From Allodiplogaster sudhausi (lineage: Eukaryota; Nematoda; Chromadorea; Rhabditida; Diplogasteridae): 64,000 nucleotides of DNA. The translations under genes and the position numbers were made by a program. Under the pieces are notes generated by a model. The model searched no databases and was not told where the DNA came from. It worked only from the letters and a program-made list of their open reading frames with translations. Location of the stretch: contig CALZFC010000328.1 in NCBI GenBank assembly GCA_945643635.1, positions 185,001 through 249,000 on the forward strand, given 5' to 3'. This document shows, one piece after another, positions 1 to 12,331 of the stretch. Position 1 is the stretch's first letter; every line of letters begins with the position of its first letter.

Positions 1-61
1 TGTTGTTTTAGCGCAAGGATGTACTAACATATCTCTGCAACACTTGCATGAATTTCTTCAA

Positions 62-94
<33 letters not shown>

Positions 95-858
95 ATCCAT
101 ATCCCTCCATTTCTCTATCTCTTTTGCTTCTCTCATCTATCTCTCTGCCGGTCACTTTCTGCCTGTGGTTGTTTTATCAGGCGAAATGAGCAAGCATAAA
201 GGCTGTATCATCTCTGGCAATCATGTCTGCCTTACCCTTCTCCTATCTTCTTTCTGTGGCTCTCCTTTTCTCTCTCTCTCTCTCTGTCTCTCCCTTTTTC
301 TCTCTCTCCCTCTACCTCCATCTCTCTCTCTCTCGCTCTCTCTCTCTCTGACTCTCTCTCTCTCTGACTCTCTCTCTCCCATTTCTTTCTCTCCCCCCCC
401 CCCCAGACGTTATCATTCGCCTCGCTTCCTGTGGTCACAAAGGATGTGCTATAAAAAGCTGTCGTGTTACTTCACTTTTGAATCGTCAATGAAGGCGGGA
501 ACAAAGAATTGGAAATAAAATCTATGAAGAGTCCATGTGACCACTTTATACAAAAAGGAATAATGCAGGCTGTGATTCTATATATCGAAACTGGAGTAAA
601 AGGAAACTGAACGACGAATGGAGAAATCGTTAGCAACATAGCCTAAACTTCCTTGTTAGTATCCTTATTTGAAGCCGTTCCCATAGGCCTTATCCTAAAC
701 ATCCTTACCTTGATTGCCTTAGCTCTTGTTACGGTTCCTTACAGTTAGCTTTATTTCCCATAGTAACCTTAAGAACTCGGCAACCTTATCCCTTATCCTA
801 AGCGTCCTTAGTGACCTTAGGTGCCCTTATGCCTCCTTAGCCTAAGCTTTCTTCTCAG
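1..858. repeat. CT-rich simple repeats and CCTTA-rich tract upstream of first visible itr-1 exon
   Basis: (CT)n runs lie at about 60-100 and 245-385, ending in a run of C at 394-405. From about 640 to 850 the plus strand is full of degenerate CCTTA/CCTTAG units. This is probably intron of the IP3 receptor gene, because the exon that follows begins in mid-protein. A possible acceptor follows the C run at 406, but the short frame after it is not recognisable, so no exon is called. Confidence 0.5.
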
Positions 859-1367
859 ACCTGGTGATCGATATCATCGTGGCCGACCCGCCGTACGACG
901 TCTTCCTCAAGGCGATGCAGCTGGCCAAGGCGCTGCTGCACGAGGGCAACGACAAGGTCGACACATGGCGCTTCCTTACATATAAAACAATGATAAATTT
1001 AACGAAAAAGAACTGGTTTTTGGTGTATTCGTTCTAAAAAATGTTATTGAAATTTGGACTAGTCGACAATTTTATCCCAGAATTAAGAATATTAAGAAAA
1101 AAACTGTTTGCTACTTATTCCTGACGACGGGAAAAATTAGCGTTATTACAAATTTTGCTGCCGCAAGAAATGGGGCTGTGATTCTATTGTTTTTTTTTTA
1201 ATAAAAATAAATTCAGGTCCAACAGTCATTCCTCGAGCGACTGCGCCACAAGGTACGAAGACTTTCAGTCCAATTACATATATATCTTATTTATTATTCT
1301 TCAACTCGTATGCGGAACACTTTGTTGCTCTCAATTTCTCTGTTTCATTTCTTGCTCTCTCTTCTCC

Positions 1368-1414
<47 letters not shown>

Positions 1415-1510
1415 CCCTCTCTCACCCCTCTCTCTCTCCTCATCTCTCTCCACCTCACTTTCTCTCTCTCTTCTCACCCCTCTCTCTCCTCATCTCTCTC
1501 CAACTCACTT

Positions 1511-1551
<41 letters not shown>

Positions 1552-2991
1552 ACCCCTCTCTCTCTCTCCTCTTCTCTCTCCACCTCACTTTCTCTCACTC
1601 TCTCTCTGTCTGTCTCTCTCTCGCAGGATGCCCACGAGCCCTTCTTCCGTGCCATCTCGCAGCGTCTCGCGACGGCGCAGTCTCGTCTCAAGAGCGACAT
1701 GATGCAGTGCATCGACTCGCGACCGCGTCTAGGTCAGTATTCCACTCTTGCAAATGCAATTGGAAAAGGAGCAACTGGCATATTCCAATTTGTATTGAAA
1801 TAAAAGAAAACTGGAATATTCCAGCTTTTATTTAGCGAAACAACAAATAGTAAAAATAAGTTAACTTTATTTTTTTTTTCGTTTCTGAAAATATATCTTT
1901 AGAATAGGAGAGTTTGTCAAGAAGTGAACTGTTTTAGGCGCCTCCACCTCGGCGAGCCGGCGATGTTCGTTCGCTCTATATAATTGTTTTTACTCCAAAA
2001 GTTTATTTCTAAAAAAAACTTCCACTTATTTTTTTATATTATTCCTCACCAGTTTGAATATTCCAATTGTTTTAAATTCGACCAATTTCTTTCTCACGTT
2101 CACTTCCTGCGATATTAGCTTCGACCGCTCTGCTCACTCCGAATCATGAGAAGCTGCTGACGCCGAGCACGTCAGTGGACGCGAGTCGGCTCGGGACCAT
2201 TCCGGTTCGAGGGCATGTTGTAGACGGAGGAGGAGAGATAGAGAGATAGGCAGAGAAAGACAGAGAAAGAAAGCAGAGAGAGAGAGAGAGAGATGAACAC
2301 TTTTTGAGTTCGCCGTCACTAAGCCGTTTTAGGAAGGTGAATCGAACGGAGGATCGATCTCGCCAACCTTAGAGGTGAGCTGATTTGTATGAGGAAAGAG
2401 ACAGAGGTCGAAAGGGAGAGAGATAAAGAGAGAGAGAGAGAGAGAGCGAGAGACAGATAGAGAGAAAGAGAGAGAGCAAAAGAAAAAAACTTATAGTTGA
2501 TCTCCGCGGCGTCCGTGCCCGACATGCTGCCATATCAGGATGAAGAGGAGCGGTGGGTCATTTTTGTTAAATACATATATTTTTCTCATGTATATTTTTG
2601 CCTTCCTCTCTCTCTTTCTTTCTCTCTCTCTCTAATTCTCTCTCACATTCTTATCCACTCTTTCCATATCCCTCTCTTTCTATCTTCCTGTCTGAATCTT
2701 CCCTCTACAGAGCCAAAGAAGTGCTGCCGCCCGAGATCGCGATCATCGAGCCCATCCTGCGTGTCCTGCAGCTTCTCTGCGAGAATCACAATCACCTTCT
2801 CCAGGCAAGTCCCTGTCCTTTCAGTCATTATTTTAATCTTCAAAGACCTGAATCAAAATGGCGATATTAAAGAGCCTTCTTCTTCTTTCAGAACTTCATC
2901 CGCCGCCAAGGCGACCGAACAAATCACAATCTGGTTGCCGAGACGCTCATGTTCCTCGATACGGTTTGTGGCATTCTTAGGATTCCCGGAG

Positions 2992-3038
<47 letters not shown>

Positions 3039-6000
3039 GAGAGTGTGTGTGTGAGTGAGAGTGAGAAAGGAAGAGACAGCGAGAGTGAGTGAGAGGGAAA
3101 CAGAGAAAGAGAAAGAGAGAGAGAGAGAGCGAGAGAGAGAGAGAGAGAAAGAGAAAGAGAAAGAGACGAACGAAAGTTTGCAGGTATGCGGCAGCACCAA
3201 GGGCTCGCTCGGCGTCTTCAAGGAGATTGGCGAGCACAACTTCTCGCTCATCACGCAGACCCTCGTGACGCTCACCGAGTTCTGCCAGGGGCCATGCCAC
3301 GAGAATCAGGTGCGGGCTACAGTAACCAAACTTATGGGGGGGGGCTACAGTAATCTGGAAGTGGTCCTGGCGCGAAAATATTAGTTCATGATGCGATCAT
3401 CATTTTTGACAGAACACAATGGCGATGCAAGAGAACGGCCTGAACATAATCATCTCGCTCGTGCTCAACGACATCAAGCCGCTCGCAGACGACCACATGG
3501 AACTGGCACTCGAGATTAAGGTGGGTGGGAGAGAGAGAGGGAGAGAGAGGGAGGTAGAGAGAGAGAGAGAGAGAGAGAGAAAGAGGGAGACAGAAAGAGA
3601 GAGAGTGAGAGAAAGAGAGAGAGGGAGACAGAAAGAGAGAGAGAAAGAGAGAGTGAGAGTGAGAGAAAGAGCAGAATAGCAAAGATGCTACCTTCAGAGC
3701 CAAGCCTCCAAGCTTCTTCTCGCCATCATGGAGTCGCGCACAGACGGCGAGAATGCACAGCGTGTCCTCGTCAACATGTCGAATATGGCAGGTGGGACCC
3801 ATTCTATCTTTTTCTCTTCCTTCTCTCTCTCTCGCTCTTTGGCTCTCTACTCTCTCTCACACTTATCTCTCTTCTTTCTCTCACTCTCTCCCCTCAATCT
3901 CTCTCTGTCTCTGCCTCTCTCTCTCTCTGTCTCTGCCTCTCTCTCTCTCTCACTCTCTCTCTCTCTCTCTACAGGCGGCCCTCGTCAGTTGGTGCACGCG
4001 CTGACGCAAGCCTACGACATGGCCAACTCGCAGCAGCTCATGGTCGCGCGAATGAGGAGAGAGCTCCTTGATCAGGTCGGCAGAGAGCATTCTATTCAGA
4101 GGGGTCGATACATCCATGATGGCACATTTAGAATAGTCGAATATGGATCTAGTCTTCTTCTCTGAAACAAGAATGTTTACTGTACTTATTGAAAAATATT
4201 CCAAATACATATCTAGGCAATCTCCGCTGTGCCTCCCGGAGGCGGGATTCGCTCGCTCGTCACGCCGCAGATTCAGACGGAGACATGTGTGCTTTACAGC
4301 TTCTTTCTATCTCTGTTTCTCTCTCTCTCTCTTTCTCTCGTTCCTTCGTGATCTCTCTCTCTCTATCTCTAGCTCTCTCTCTTTCTTTCTCTCTCTCTCT
4401 GAACTGATTACAGTAACATATTTACAGTAACCCTGCCTGAAATATCGGTAAACGCCTCGGGCACCGTCTCGATCCGCGAGGCGGACACTCCAACGGGCGC
4501 CAAGTTTGAGGAGAAGCTGTACACGCCACGCCACGAGATGCCACTTACTTTCATCGTCGACCCCAAGGAGGTCAAGTTTTAGAATGTTCTAAGGAAAATT
4601 AGGAATATTCCAACAAAAAAAATCGATTCTTGAATATTCCATATATATAGATATTATTAGTATATTCTAATTCTAATATTCTTTCCAGGTCGGCCACAAC
4701 ATTTACATACTTGCGCATCAACTGGCGCGCCACAGTCCGGAGCTAGCTGCGTGCATGGATGCAGAGGATGAGACGAAGGAGGAGAGGACACGCGAAGCAC
4801 TCGGCTACTACAAGCAGCACACTGGACAGATTGAGGTGAGAGAAGGAGAGAGTGAGAGAGAGAGAGGGCAAGATGGAGAGGGAGGGAGAGGGAGAGAATG
4901 ATTGAAGGGATAGAGAGGGCTTGATTAGAAAATTTTTAATGAAAGATTATTGGTAGCTGTAAGACAGGAAAAGAGGGAGGCGGGAGAGAAGTACTAAAAT
5001 ATAGATTAAATTAAGGACGAGTAGCTTCTTTTCTATTTGCTTTTCAATGATATTATGAAATGAGTGAGGAGAGAGAGAGGGGAGAGAGAGAGGGGAGAGA
5101 GAGAGGGGAGAGAGAGGGGAGAGAGAGAGAGGGGAGAGAGAGAGGGGAGAGAGAGAGGGGAGAGAGAGAGGGGAGAGAGAGGGGAGAGAGAGAGGGGAGA
5201 GAGAGAGGGGAGAGAGAGAGGGGAGAGAGAGAGAGGGGAGAGAGAGGGGAGAGAGAGAGGGGAGAGAGAGAGGGGAGAGAGAGAGGGGAGAGAGAGAGGG
5301 GAGAGAGAGAGGGGAGAGAGAGAGGGGAGAGAGAGAGTTGAAATTGAAGCTGAACATTTTTGTTTGTGTTCTCCAAGATTGTCCGCCGTGACCGGACACT
5401 CGAGCGAGTCGTCTTTCCCATCCATGAGATCTGCTCGTTCATCACGAAGGAGACGAAGCAGGACGTCTACAACAACACGGAGAGAGACGCGCAGGTGGCG
5501 AATGTCGTTTTACTCATTCGAAAAGACTGTTCTAACAAGAAGATATGAAAAATGTATTCCATGAAAAATATCGGAATATTTCGAATATTCGATGAATGCT
5601 ATTCGAATAATCGAGAACACTATTTGCCAATTAGTGAGACAACACCGAATTAGGCAATGGAAGAAAAAAAAAGATGAAACTGTATCATTTAAATATTTCT
5701 CAGGGCTCGAAAGTGACCGACTTCTTCGGCCGCTGGCCCGAGTTGTACGAAGAGATGAAGTGGCAGAGAAAGTTGCAGAGTATGTTAACTATCGCCTTGT
5801 CAATTTGGTTGCAGAAATTTTGGAGTAACAAAGAAGAAAACTATATTAGAAAAATGCTCTATAAAAAATTTCATTAAAAAAAATGGAAATCTTGCAACGA
5901 TTTCCAGGCAGAAAGTGGCTGTTTGCGTGCACGAAGCGCCTTCGTCTCTGGGCACGCCTCTCCTTCTTCTTCGCATTCATATGCAATGGCATCGTCGCCG

Positions 6001-7662
6001 GCTTCTATCCATTCGATGGGCCAGGAGGAGAGGAGGTTAGGAGGAAGTGAGAGAGAGAAAGAGAGAGCGAGAGAGAGAGATAGTGAGAGAGTATTAGAGA
6101 GTGAGTGAGAGAGAGAGAGTTAGAGAGAGATAGAGAGAGACAGTTAGAGAGAGAGACAGATAGAGAGACAGCAACAGAGCGAGTTAGAGAGAGATAGTTA
6201 GAGAGAGGAATTAGAGAAAGAGAGAGAGAGTTAGAGAGGGAGAGAGAGTGAGAGAGTTAGACGCGGCAGTTCGAGCCTGCATTAATTACTTTTTTTTCTG
6301 TAATCATCCTCCTTTATCTAGAAAGATAAGACTAGCACATGAGAAACATTCAGTCGATTCGTGACTACGGCCTCGCCTTGAACCCCTTTGTCTACTTCAC
6401 CTTTCTCTCTTCGCTTGTCTTTCTCTACTCACAATGGGATGATCGGTATGCGATGTTTTATTCCTTTTCTCGAATATTTCCTCTTTAGAAAAAAATACTA
6501 TGGTGTTTTGTAGAAATTAATAATTAACTACATGAAACATTATTTAATTAAATGATTGAAGAAAAAGAATAATTACATCACAGATTCTCACTGGGCGCCT
6601 CCTCAAATTCGCTGACAGCAATAGCAGTTGTAATGTTCTCGACGTCACTTCTCATGATATCAATATTAGGTTAATCTTAATTTATTCATTAATCTTTAGG
6701 CGATGCATTTTTCACGTCATCTCCTATTTCTTGTCTTTGCATCTTTCTTTAATTTTATTCAGAAAAAATTCCTGAACAAAGTTGTTTTTCTATAGTCATT
6801 TGCATATGTATATTTAAATTTGTAAATTTCCATATGCACAGGCATTGTTACGACTCTCAACGTCATCGCACTCGTCCAGCTCTTAAACAAGGCAAGTAAA
6901 GACCATCATTACTATATTCTTTTTCTATCTTTTTTATTTGTTATTTCATTTATATCTGGAGATGAAGTATTCCGTGCTCTAGTCTATCGATTGAGTTAAT
7001 AAAGTAGAATTATACTCTAATAATTAAATAATAATAATAGCTAATTAAAATCGTGCTTTTAGGTAATTCACATTGTCGCCTACGTCAGTAATCGCGGTCT
7101 CGCAGATCGCTGTTGGGCGGAGCGAATCGCTGATATGGTGAGCAATTGTTTCTTAATTTATTAATTTTGTTTATTCAGTACATTAATAATAATGTGCAAA
7201 CATTATGTAGAAGATAAGTACAATAATACAATAAGCTTACAATAGTATAAAATGCACAAATAGATTGATAAAATGTACTTTTTCTTGTTGCATCTCTTGT
7301 TAATATCGGATTTAATTTTTTTTCGCTTGCCAACTCTTTCTTCCGCTTTTTCTGTTCGTTTCTGAAATTTTTCTGAAATTTCTTCGACAAAAATTAGAAG
7401 AAAACAAGAGTGAAAGAAGAAAATTGCACATAAAAATGCTTATATGAAGTTTCTCCACCTTGATTCAGGATCTCTATTACCACACGGTGTATCTGCTCGT
7501 GTGCATCCTTGGTCTCTCTGTTCATCCCTTTCTCTACTCTCTACTGGTTGGCTCTCATTCCACTCCTCCGTCTTTGTCCCTCCCTCTCTCACCTGTCTCT
7601 CTTTCTCCCATTCTCTACCACACTCTTCTCTCTCTCGTTCTCTCTCTCTCTCTCTCTCTCTC

Positions 7663-7697
<35 letters not shown>

Positions 7698-8560
7698 CCT
7701 CTTGCTCTCGCGTTCTCTCTCCTTTTCTCTCTCTCTCTCCGTTTCTCTCTCTCTCTATTTTTCTCTCTCTCCTTTTCTCTCTAGCTGTTGGACGTGATTG
7801 CCTGCGAGGACACGCTACGGAACGTCATCTCCTCTGTGACCAAGAACTGGCAGTCGATTATGCTGACTGCACTCCTCGCACTCTTCCTCGTCTACCACTA
7901 TGCAATCGTCGGATATGTCTTCTTCCAGAAGGGTGAGGGAGAGATAGAGAGAGAGAGATAGAGAGAGAGAAAGAAAAAGATAGAGAGAGAGAAAGAAAGA
8001 AAGTGAGAGAAGGGGGGGGGGAGCGATGGAGAAACGAATACAAAATAGAGTGAATAAATGTGATGATAACGATTACTTTATATCATTCATGTTTAAAAAA
8101 ATTAATTTAAATGTGATATTTATGATATAAGATGATCTTAAACATGCTCTCCTTAAAGAAATGCTCACTAATTCTCCCTTCCATTTGCTTGCAGACTTCA
8201 TGCTGGAAGTGGACCCCCTCGACGAGAGTGCCGCCCGCGCACAGAGCACGCCTTTCAGCATGGCTGCCGCATTCTTGAGAGGGAACGGGGCGGAGCGGGT
8301 GGAGGAGATGTGCACCAAGGATGACTGTCCGGGCAAGCAAGACGGAGGCGAAGGTAGAAGAGAGAGAGAGAGAGAGTGAGAGAGAGAGAGAGATAGGAAG
8401 AGAGAGGGAGACAAAGAGAAAGAGAGGACGAGAGGGAGAGAGACAGGAAGAGGAGAGGTAGCGAGATACATAGGAAGAGAAGAGAGAGAGAGAGAGGGAG
8501 AGGGAGAGCGAGAGGTACTTAGAAAGAAAAATAGAGAGCGAGATACTTGGGAAGAGAAAC

Positions 8561-8599
<39 letters not shown>

Positions 8600-10848
8600 G
8601 GGAGAGGGAGAGAGAGAGACAGAGAGAAGAAGAAGAAGAAGAATTGTGTGACGTTGAAATAGCAAAAACTTAAATAGCACACTAAAATTATTCCGCCCAG
8701 CACACTACAATTCAGATGACAAGGTGGACAAGGTGCACTCGTGCGACTCGCTTCGCATGTGCATCGTCACGACGCTCAACTGGGGACTGCGCAATGGAGG
8801 AGGCATCGGAGACGTGCTCAGGAACACGGCTCCCGAGGTGGCTTTTGGGGGTCTCTCTTGGTTTGGGGTGGTATGATACCACCTGTACCCCATTCGGGGG
8901 GGGGGGTGGCAGACCCATTTGGGTATGGGCGGTTGGACACCACGAGGAACCGTTCTGCTTCAAAAAGATAAATAATTTGAAAGGAGCCTCTCTTCTATTA
9001 CCGCATCCTGTACGACCTCTCCTTCTACGTCGTCATCATTGTCATCGTGCTCAATCTCATTTTCGGTGTCATCATCGACACTTTTGGCGATCTGAGAACG
9101 GAGAAGAATGAGAAGGTGAGAGAGAGCGGCGGAAAAAGAGGAGAGAGAGAGAAGGGATGGGAAGATGAGAGAGAGAAAGAGAGAGAAAGAGATAGAGAGA
9201 GATAGAGAGAAAGAGAGAGAGAGAGAGAGAGCGAGAGCGGAGAGAGAAAGAGAAAGAGAGAGAGAGAAGAGAACGAGAAAATGAAGAGAAAGATAGAAAA
9301 AGAGAGCGAGCGAGATAGAGAGAGTGAAGGATAGTCTAGGGAGAGAGAGAGAAGAGAGAGAGAGAGTGAGGAGCAATTTTCTCTGCTTCCAGGAGGACAT
9401 CCTCAATAACACGTGCTTCATCTGCGGTCTCGAGCGCGGGCGGTTCGTGCTCAAATTAATTAATTAATTATTTTATTATGTAAAAATATATGTATTTTTA
9501 ACATAATAAAGTTATTACGATGTACCATTAAATTCTATATCATAGAGGAAAAAAACTAAATCAAAATTAAAAAATAAACTATCAATTATTATAATAGTAA
9601 TTCTCGCTTCTTCTTCTTCACACAGATTCGACAACCGCTCAGTCTCATTCGAGGAGCATCGACACCGCGAGCACAACCTCTGGCACTACCTCTTCTTCAT
9701 CGTCTGGCTGCAGATCCGTGACGAGACCGAGTACACGGGCCCCGAGAGCTACGTCGCCGAGTGTGTCAAGGTGCAGTAGCCGGGTGCCTTTTTTCTGCCT
9801 TCAGCGGTCTTGGGCATCAACGGTTCTTGCCATTAACGATTTATGCTCTCAGCAGTTTTGGATCCAACGTTTTTGGCTTCAACAGTTTTGCCTTCAGCGC
9901 CTTTTCCCTTCACCACTTTCCAGCGTGACTTTTTTTTCTCTGCCGGATTTTAGAGAGTTTGACAGAAAGCGAATAACGGAATTATTCACAGGAGCGGAAT
10001 CTCGACTGGTTCCCGCGCATGCAGGCCATCTCGCTGAGGGATGATGAGCATGAAAGTGAACAGCCGGACATTGTCGCGCTCAAGTATGCTTATTTTGATC
10101 TTTTTTCCTACTTTTTACTAGTTAAAATACTATTTAAATAAATAAATAACATATATACATATATATATATATTAATACTTCTTTTATTATGATAATGCTT
10201 TATAACTTACCATTTTACTACCCGGTACCTGTAAAAAGCAAGTAGTAAAAGCGACATAAACAGATTATATCCAGCAGTTAATATTTAAAAAAAATATGAA
10301 GGGACCAACTTCGCTCGACGAATCAGACGGTGCGCGAGTTACGAGAGCAGCTTGAGGACATCCGACAGGTGAGGACTTGGAGAGTGAGAGAGAGAGAGAG
10401 GGAGAGAGAGATGGAGAGAGAGAGAGGAGATAGTGAGAGAGATATAGAGGGCGAGGGAGAGAGTGCTAGCGACAGAGAGAGAGAGAGATAGAGAGTGAGG
10501 GAGAAAGAGAGAGCGATGGAGAGAGAGAGAGTGAGAGATATAGAGGGCGAGGGAGAGAGAGAGAGAGAGGGAGGGAGAGAGTGAGGGAGAGGGAGAGAGA
10601 GTCAGAGAGAGAGAGAGAGATAGAGAGATTGAGAGATATAAAGGTCGAGGGAGAGAGATAGAGAGGGTGAGAGAGAGAGAGGGCGAGAGAAAGCGAGAGA
10701 AAGAGAGAGTCAGACCTAAGGAGAAAGACATGGACTGAGAACATGAAGAAAAGCTATTTCAGATGGCTGATCAAGTGAGATTTAGAAAAATCATGTCTCT
10801 TCGATTTCCCAGATCAAAAACGAGATCTCTTTCTTTTCAGTACTTTGA
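859..10848 (+). CDS. itr-1: Inositol 1,4,5-trisphosphate receptor, C-terminal part (34 exons)
   Basis: ER calcium-release channel gated by IP3; the N-terminal ligand-binding part lies upstream of the window. Exons read in phase: 859-956, 1217-1252, 1627-1732, 1938-1964, 2119-2216, 2333-2374, 2497-2552, 2711-2804, 2892-2963, 3184-3309, 3413-3520, 3698-3791, 3975-4075, 4217-4286, 4428-4570, 4689-4835, 5378-5494, 5704-5779, 5908-6035, 6336-6445, 6584-6669, 6842-6891, 7063-7137, 7469-7546, 7785-7932, 8195-8353, 8701-8837, 8984-9115, 9393-9442, 9626-9770, 9992-10083, 10302-10368, 10763-10774, 10813-10848. Family signatures: [30 protein letters not shown], six hydrophobic segments, pore GGGIGD (exon 8701), [17 protein letters not shown], zinc-finger-like CFICGLER plus H..H, and TGPESYVAE. 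It is an IP3 receptor rather than a ryanodine receptor by these C-terminal motifs. Exons 1938-2552 and 4217-4570 encode linkers I cannot match. The last two tiny exons are the least certain. Confidence 0.95.
1375..1622 (+). repeat. (CT)n microsatellite ending at itr-1 acceptor
   Basis: Imperfect CT repeat of about 250 bp that runs directly into the cag acceptor at 1626, so the polypyrimidine tract is the repeat itself. Confidence 0.9.
2231..2480 (+). repeat. GA tracts after two itr-1 donors
   Basis: GA-rich runs (about 2231-2293 and 2396-2480) begin within 20-30 nt of the donors at 2217 and 2375 and fill these two short introns apart from exon 2333-2374. Confidence 0.75.
2990..3170 (+). repeat. 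GA tract in itr-1 intron
   Basis: Imperfect (GA)n with GT-containing interruptions. It fills most of the intron between exons 2892-2963 and 3184-3309. Confidence 0.9.
3529..3672 (+). repeat. GA tract after itr-1 donor
   Basis: The (GA)n starts eight bases after the donor at 3521 and continues nearly to the next acceptor. Confidence 0.9.
5058..5337 (+). repeat. GA-derived minisatellite in itr-1 intron
   Basis: About 280 bp made of a tandem unit of 10-13 bp in which a short GA run ends in a run of four G. The units are nearly identical, unlike the plain (GA)n of neighbouring introns, so this is a higher-order array. The long Ser/Leu/Pro and Glu/Arg/Gly frames crossing it are artefacts. Confidence 0.9.
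6040..6257 (+). repeat. GA tract after itr-1 donor
   Basis: Interrupted (GA)n with TTAGAG and GATAGA variants, starting just after the donor at 6036. Confidence 0.9.
6258..6331 (+). mobile_element. Fragment of TTAAAGGAGG-family MITE
   Basis: The stretch from cggcagttcgagcctgc to catcctccttta resembles the right end of the element at 60858-61059 (shared ttcgaacctgcattaa core, then a degenerate form of the terminal repeat). It lies in an itr-1 intron directly before the acceptor of exon 6336. Confidence 0.5.
7622..7784 (+). repeat. CT tract before itr-1 acceptor
   Basis: (CT)n with CTCGTT interruptions that runs into the ctctag acceptor of exon 7785. Confidence 0.85.
8359..8638 (+). repeat. 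GA tract after itr-1 donor
   Basis: Imperfect (GA)n starting at the donor of exon 8195-8353 and ending in a short GAA run. Confidence 0.9.
9116..9370 (+). repeat. GA tract after itr-1 donor
   Basis: The donor sequence gtgagagaga itself grades into a 250-bp GA tract with an AG acceptor at 9392. Confidence 0.9.
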
Positions 10849-11820
10849 ATTGCTACGTGACGCTTGAAGAAAGTAGAAGGCGAGGAAGATTAATAAGAAG
10901 AAGAAGAAAAAAAAGAAGAATGCTAACTTTGCTGTTAGGATATATCCAGAATAGAGCTTCCATACCGTAACCTCCGTAAGTAGTTGTGAATTAGTCTTCG
11001 ACCCGGCCCCTTGTATCACTTCTCACAGTGACTTTGGGCTAGCAAAGCTTTAGCTCTCCGTCCAGCTAATTGGCTTGTTCTTTAAGCAATTACTTTTATA
11101 TTTCAGTATTTTTCACCATTTTCTCACTCTTAATTTTTCTTTTATATCAGTCCAAATGTTGCTTTATTCCTTTGTTAATGCTGCTTTATTCCGTTACAAC
11201 ATTCCGATTACTGCCATATGAGTATCTGCCTGTGCTGTGCCTTTTTCTCTCTCGAAAAATTACGTGCCTTTTCACACTTTGAGCCTTTTACGATTCCTCA
11301 CGGCTCTCTTCTGTTCGAGAATTCTTTCCTCATTCATTAGTACTAAATGCATGTTTTCGATGTCTATCTCTAACCATATAGTAGTACTTCACAATTCACT
11401 TTATTGACCATTTGCCGATTCAGTTTTGTACGCATATCAGAGATGTTCTGCTCATTTGATGTTCTGCTCATTTGATGTTCTGCTCGTTTAAGCCTTGAAC
11501 ATGTGGAGTTTCCAGCCTTTTTGACAGTAGATTAAGTGAGAACAAACCAAAATTCAAAATTGTCGTCAAACTTTCTTGGCGTTTGTAAGTTTCTAGCCTA
11601 AACACAACTTAAACACGCACACACTTTCTACGGTGCAAGTGACTTGAAGAAGAACACGTGGTATTATTATCTGTAATATTTTGCTAATTATCGAGCAATT
11701 CGGAATAAGGCAATAAACTAGTCTTTTCTCACTAGAGGATTCCCAGTAAATGTCAGCAATTACCAGTGACAACATGAGGGAGAAATATAAAGGAAAGTGT
11801 ACGGGAGAAAGAGAAATTCA
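9940..11820 (+). repeat. Source copy of segmental duplication (itr-1 3' end plus flank)
   Basis: From ctgccggattttag at about 9940 onward the sequence is matched by 27352-29142 and then 32270-32485 on the same strand. The unit covers the exons at 9992-10083 and 10302-10368, the AT repeat near 10155, the GA tract at 10377-10710, the terminal exon region and about 1 kb of downstream flank. This copy is intact in frame. Confidence 0.85.
10377..10712 (+). repeat. GA tract in penultimate itr-1 introns
   Basis: About 335 bp of imperfect (GA)n with GAGATA and GGGCGAGG variants after the donor at 10369. The same kind of tract is present in the downstream duplicate. Confidence 0.9.
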
Positions 11821-12231
11821 TAACGTGTGAAATGTTTAAACTCTTTTCGGGACAGCGTCAAGCCAATTCACTTCAAGCAAGCAAGGTCAATCAGCACGAA
11901 GTGTTAACAAAAGTTCTGCCAATGAGTTTGAAAGATCTTCCTGTGGCCGTTAATCTCGACTAGAAAAAGGCAGAGATGGAGAGAAAGCATTGGAGAATGA
12001 AATTAAGATTTGCAAGAGAAAGAATAATGAGAAGTGAAACATCCACTGTGAGAAGTCTACTTGCAAGAAAGGGGAAATGAATGAGATCTGGCCACACTCA
12101 ATACCCAATGTGAACATCTATGCGTGATCAGAATAAAGATATAAACAGAATATTTTTGAAATAGTTGAAAATATGTAGAAGTAGAATATTGAACTCAGTT
12201 AATTAATGCCGCAGGGATGTTAAGAAAATGA

Positions 12232-12331
12232 CTGTAGTTAATGAGTGGGAATAGTGCAACGAGACTGCAATTCGGTGTTGCTGTAGTTAATGATTTTGAA
12301 TAGTTCAACGGGACTGCAATTCGGTGTTGCA
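12232..12331 (+). repeat. Two-copy 49-bp direct repeat
   Basis: Two adjacent units each start with ctgtagttaatga and end with gactgcaattcggtgttgc. The rest of 11.8-13.2 kb contains short unassigned frames and nothing I recognise. Confidence 0.7.

Noticed and set aside
48..518. Long Ser/Leu-rich or Arg/Glu-rich open frames in CT/GA tracts (here and at 1310, 2853, 5060, 7444, 8107, 27696 and elsewhere)
   Set aside because: They are translations of simple repeats. Real itr-1 exons end within or beside them in other frames.
859..10848. Ryanodine receptor
   Set aside because: The pore GGGIGD, the CFICGLER zinc-finger-like motif and the C-terminal TGPESYVAE region match IP3 receptors, and the spacing fits their C-terminus.
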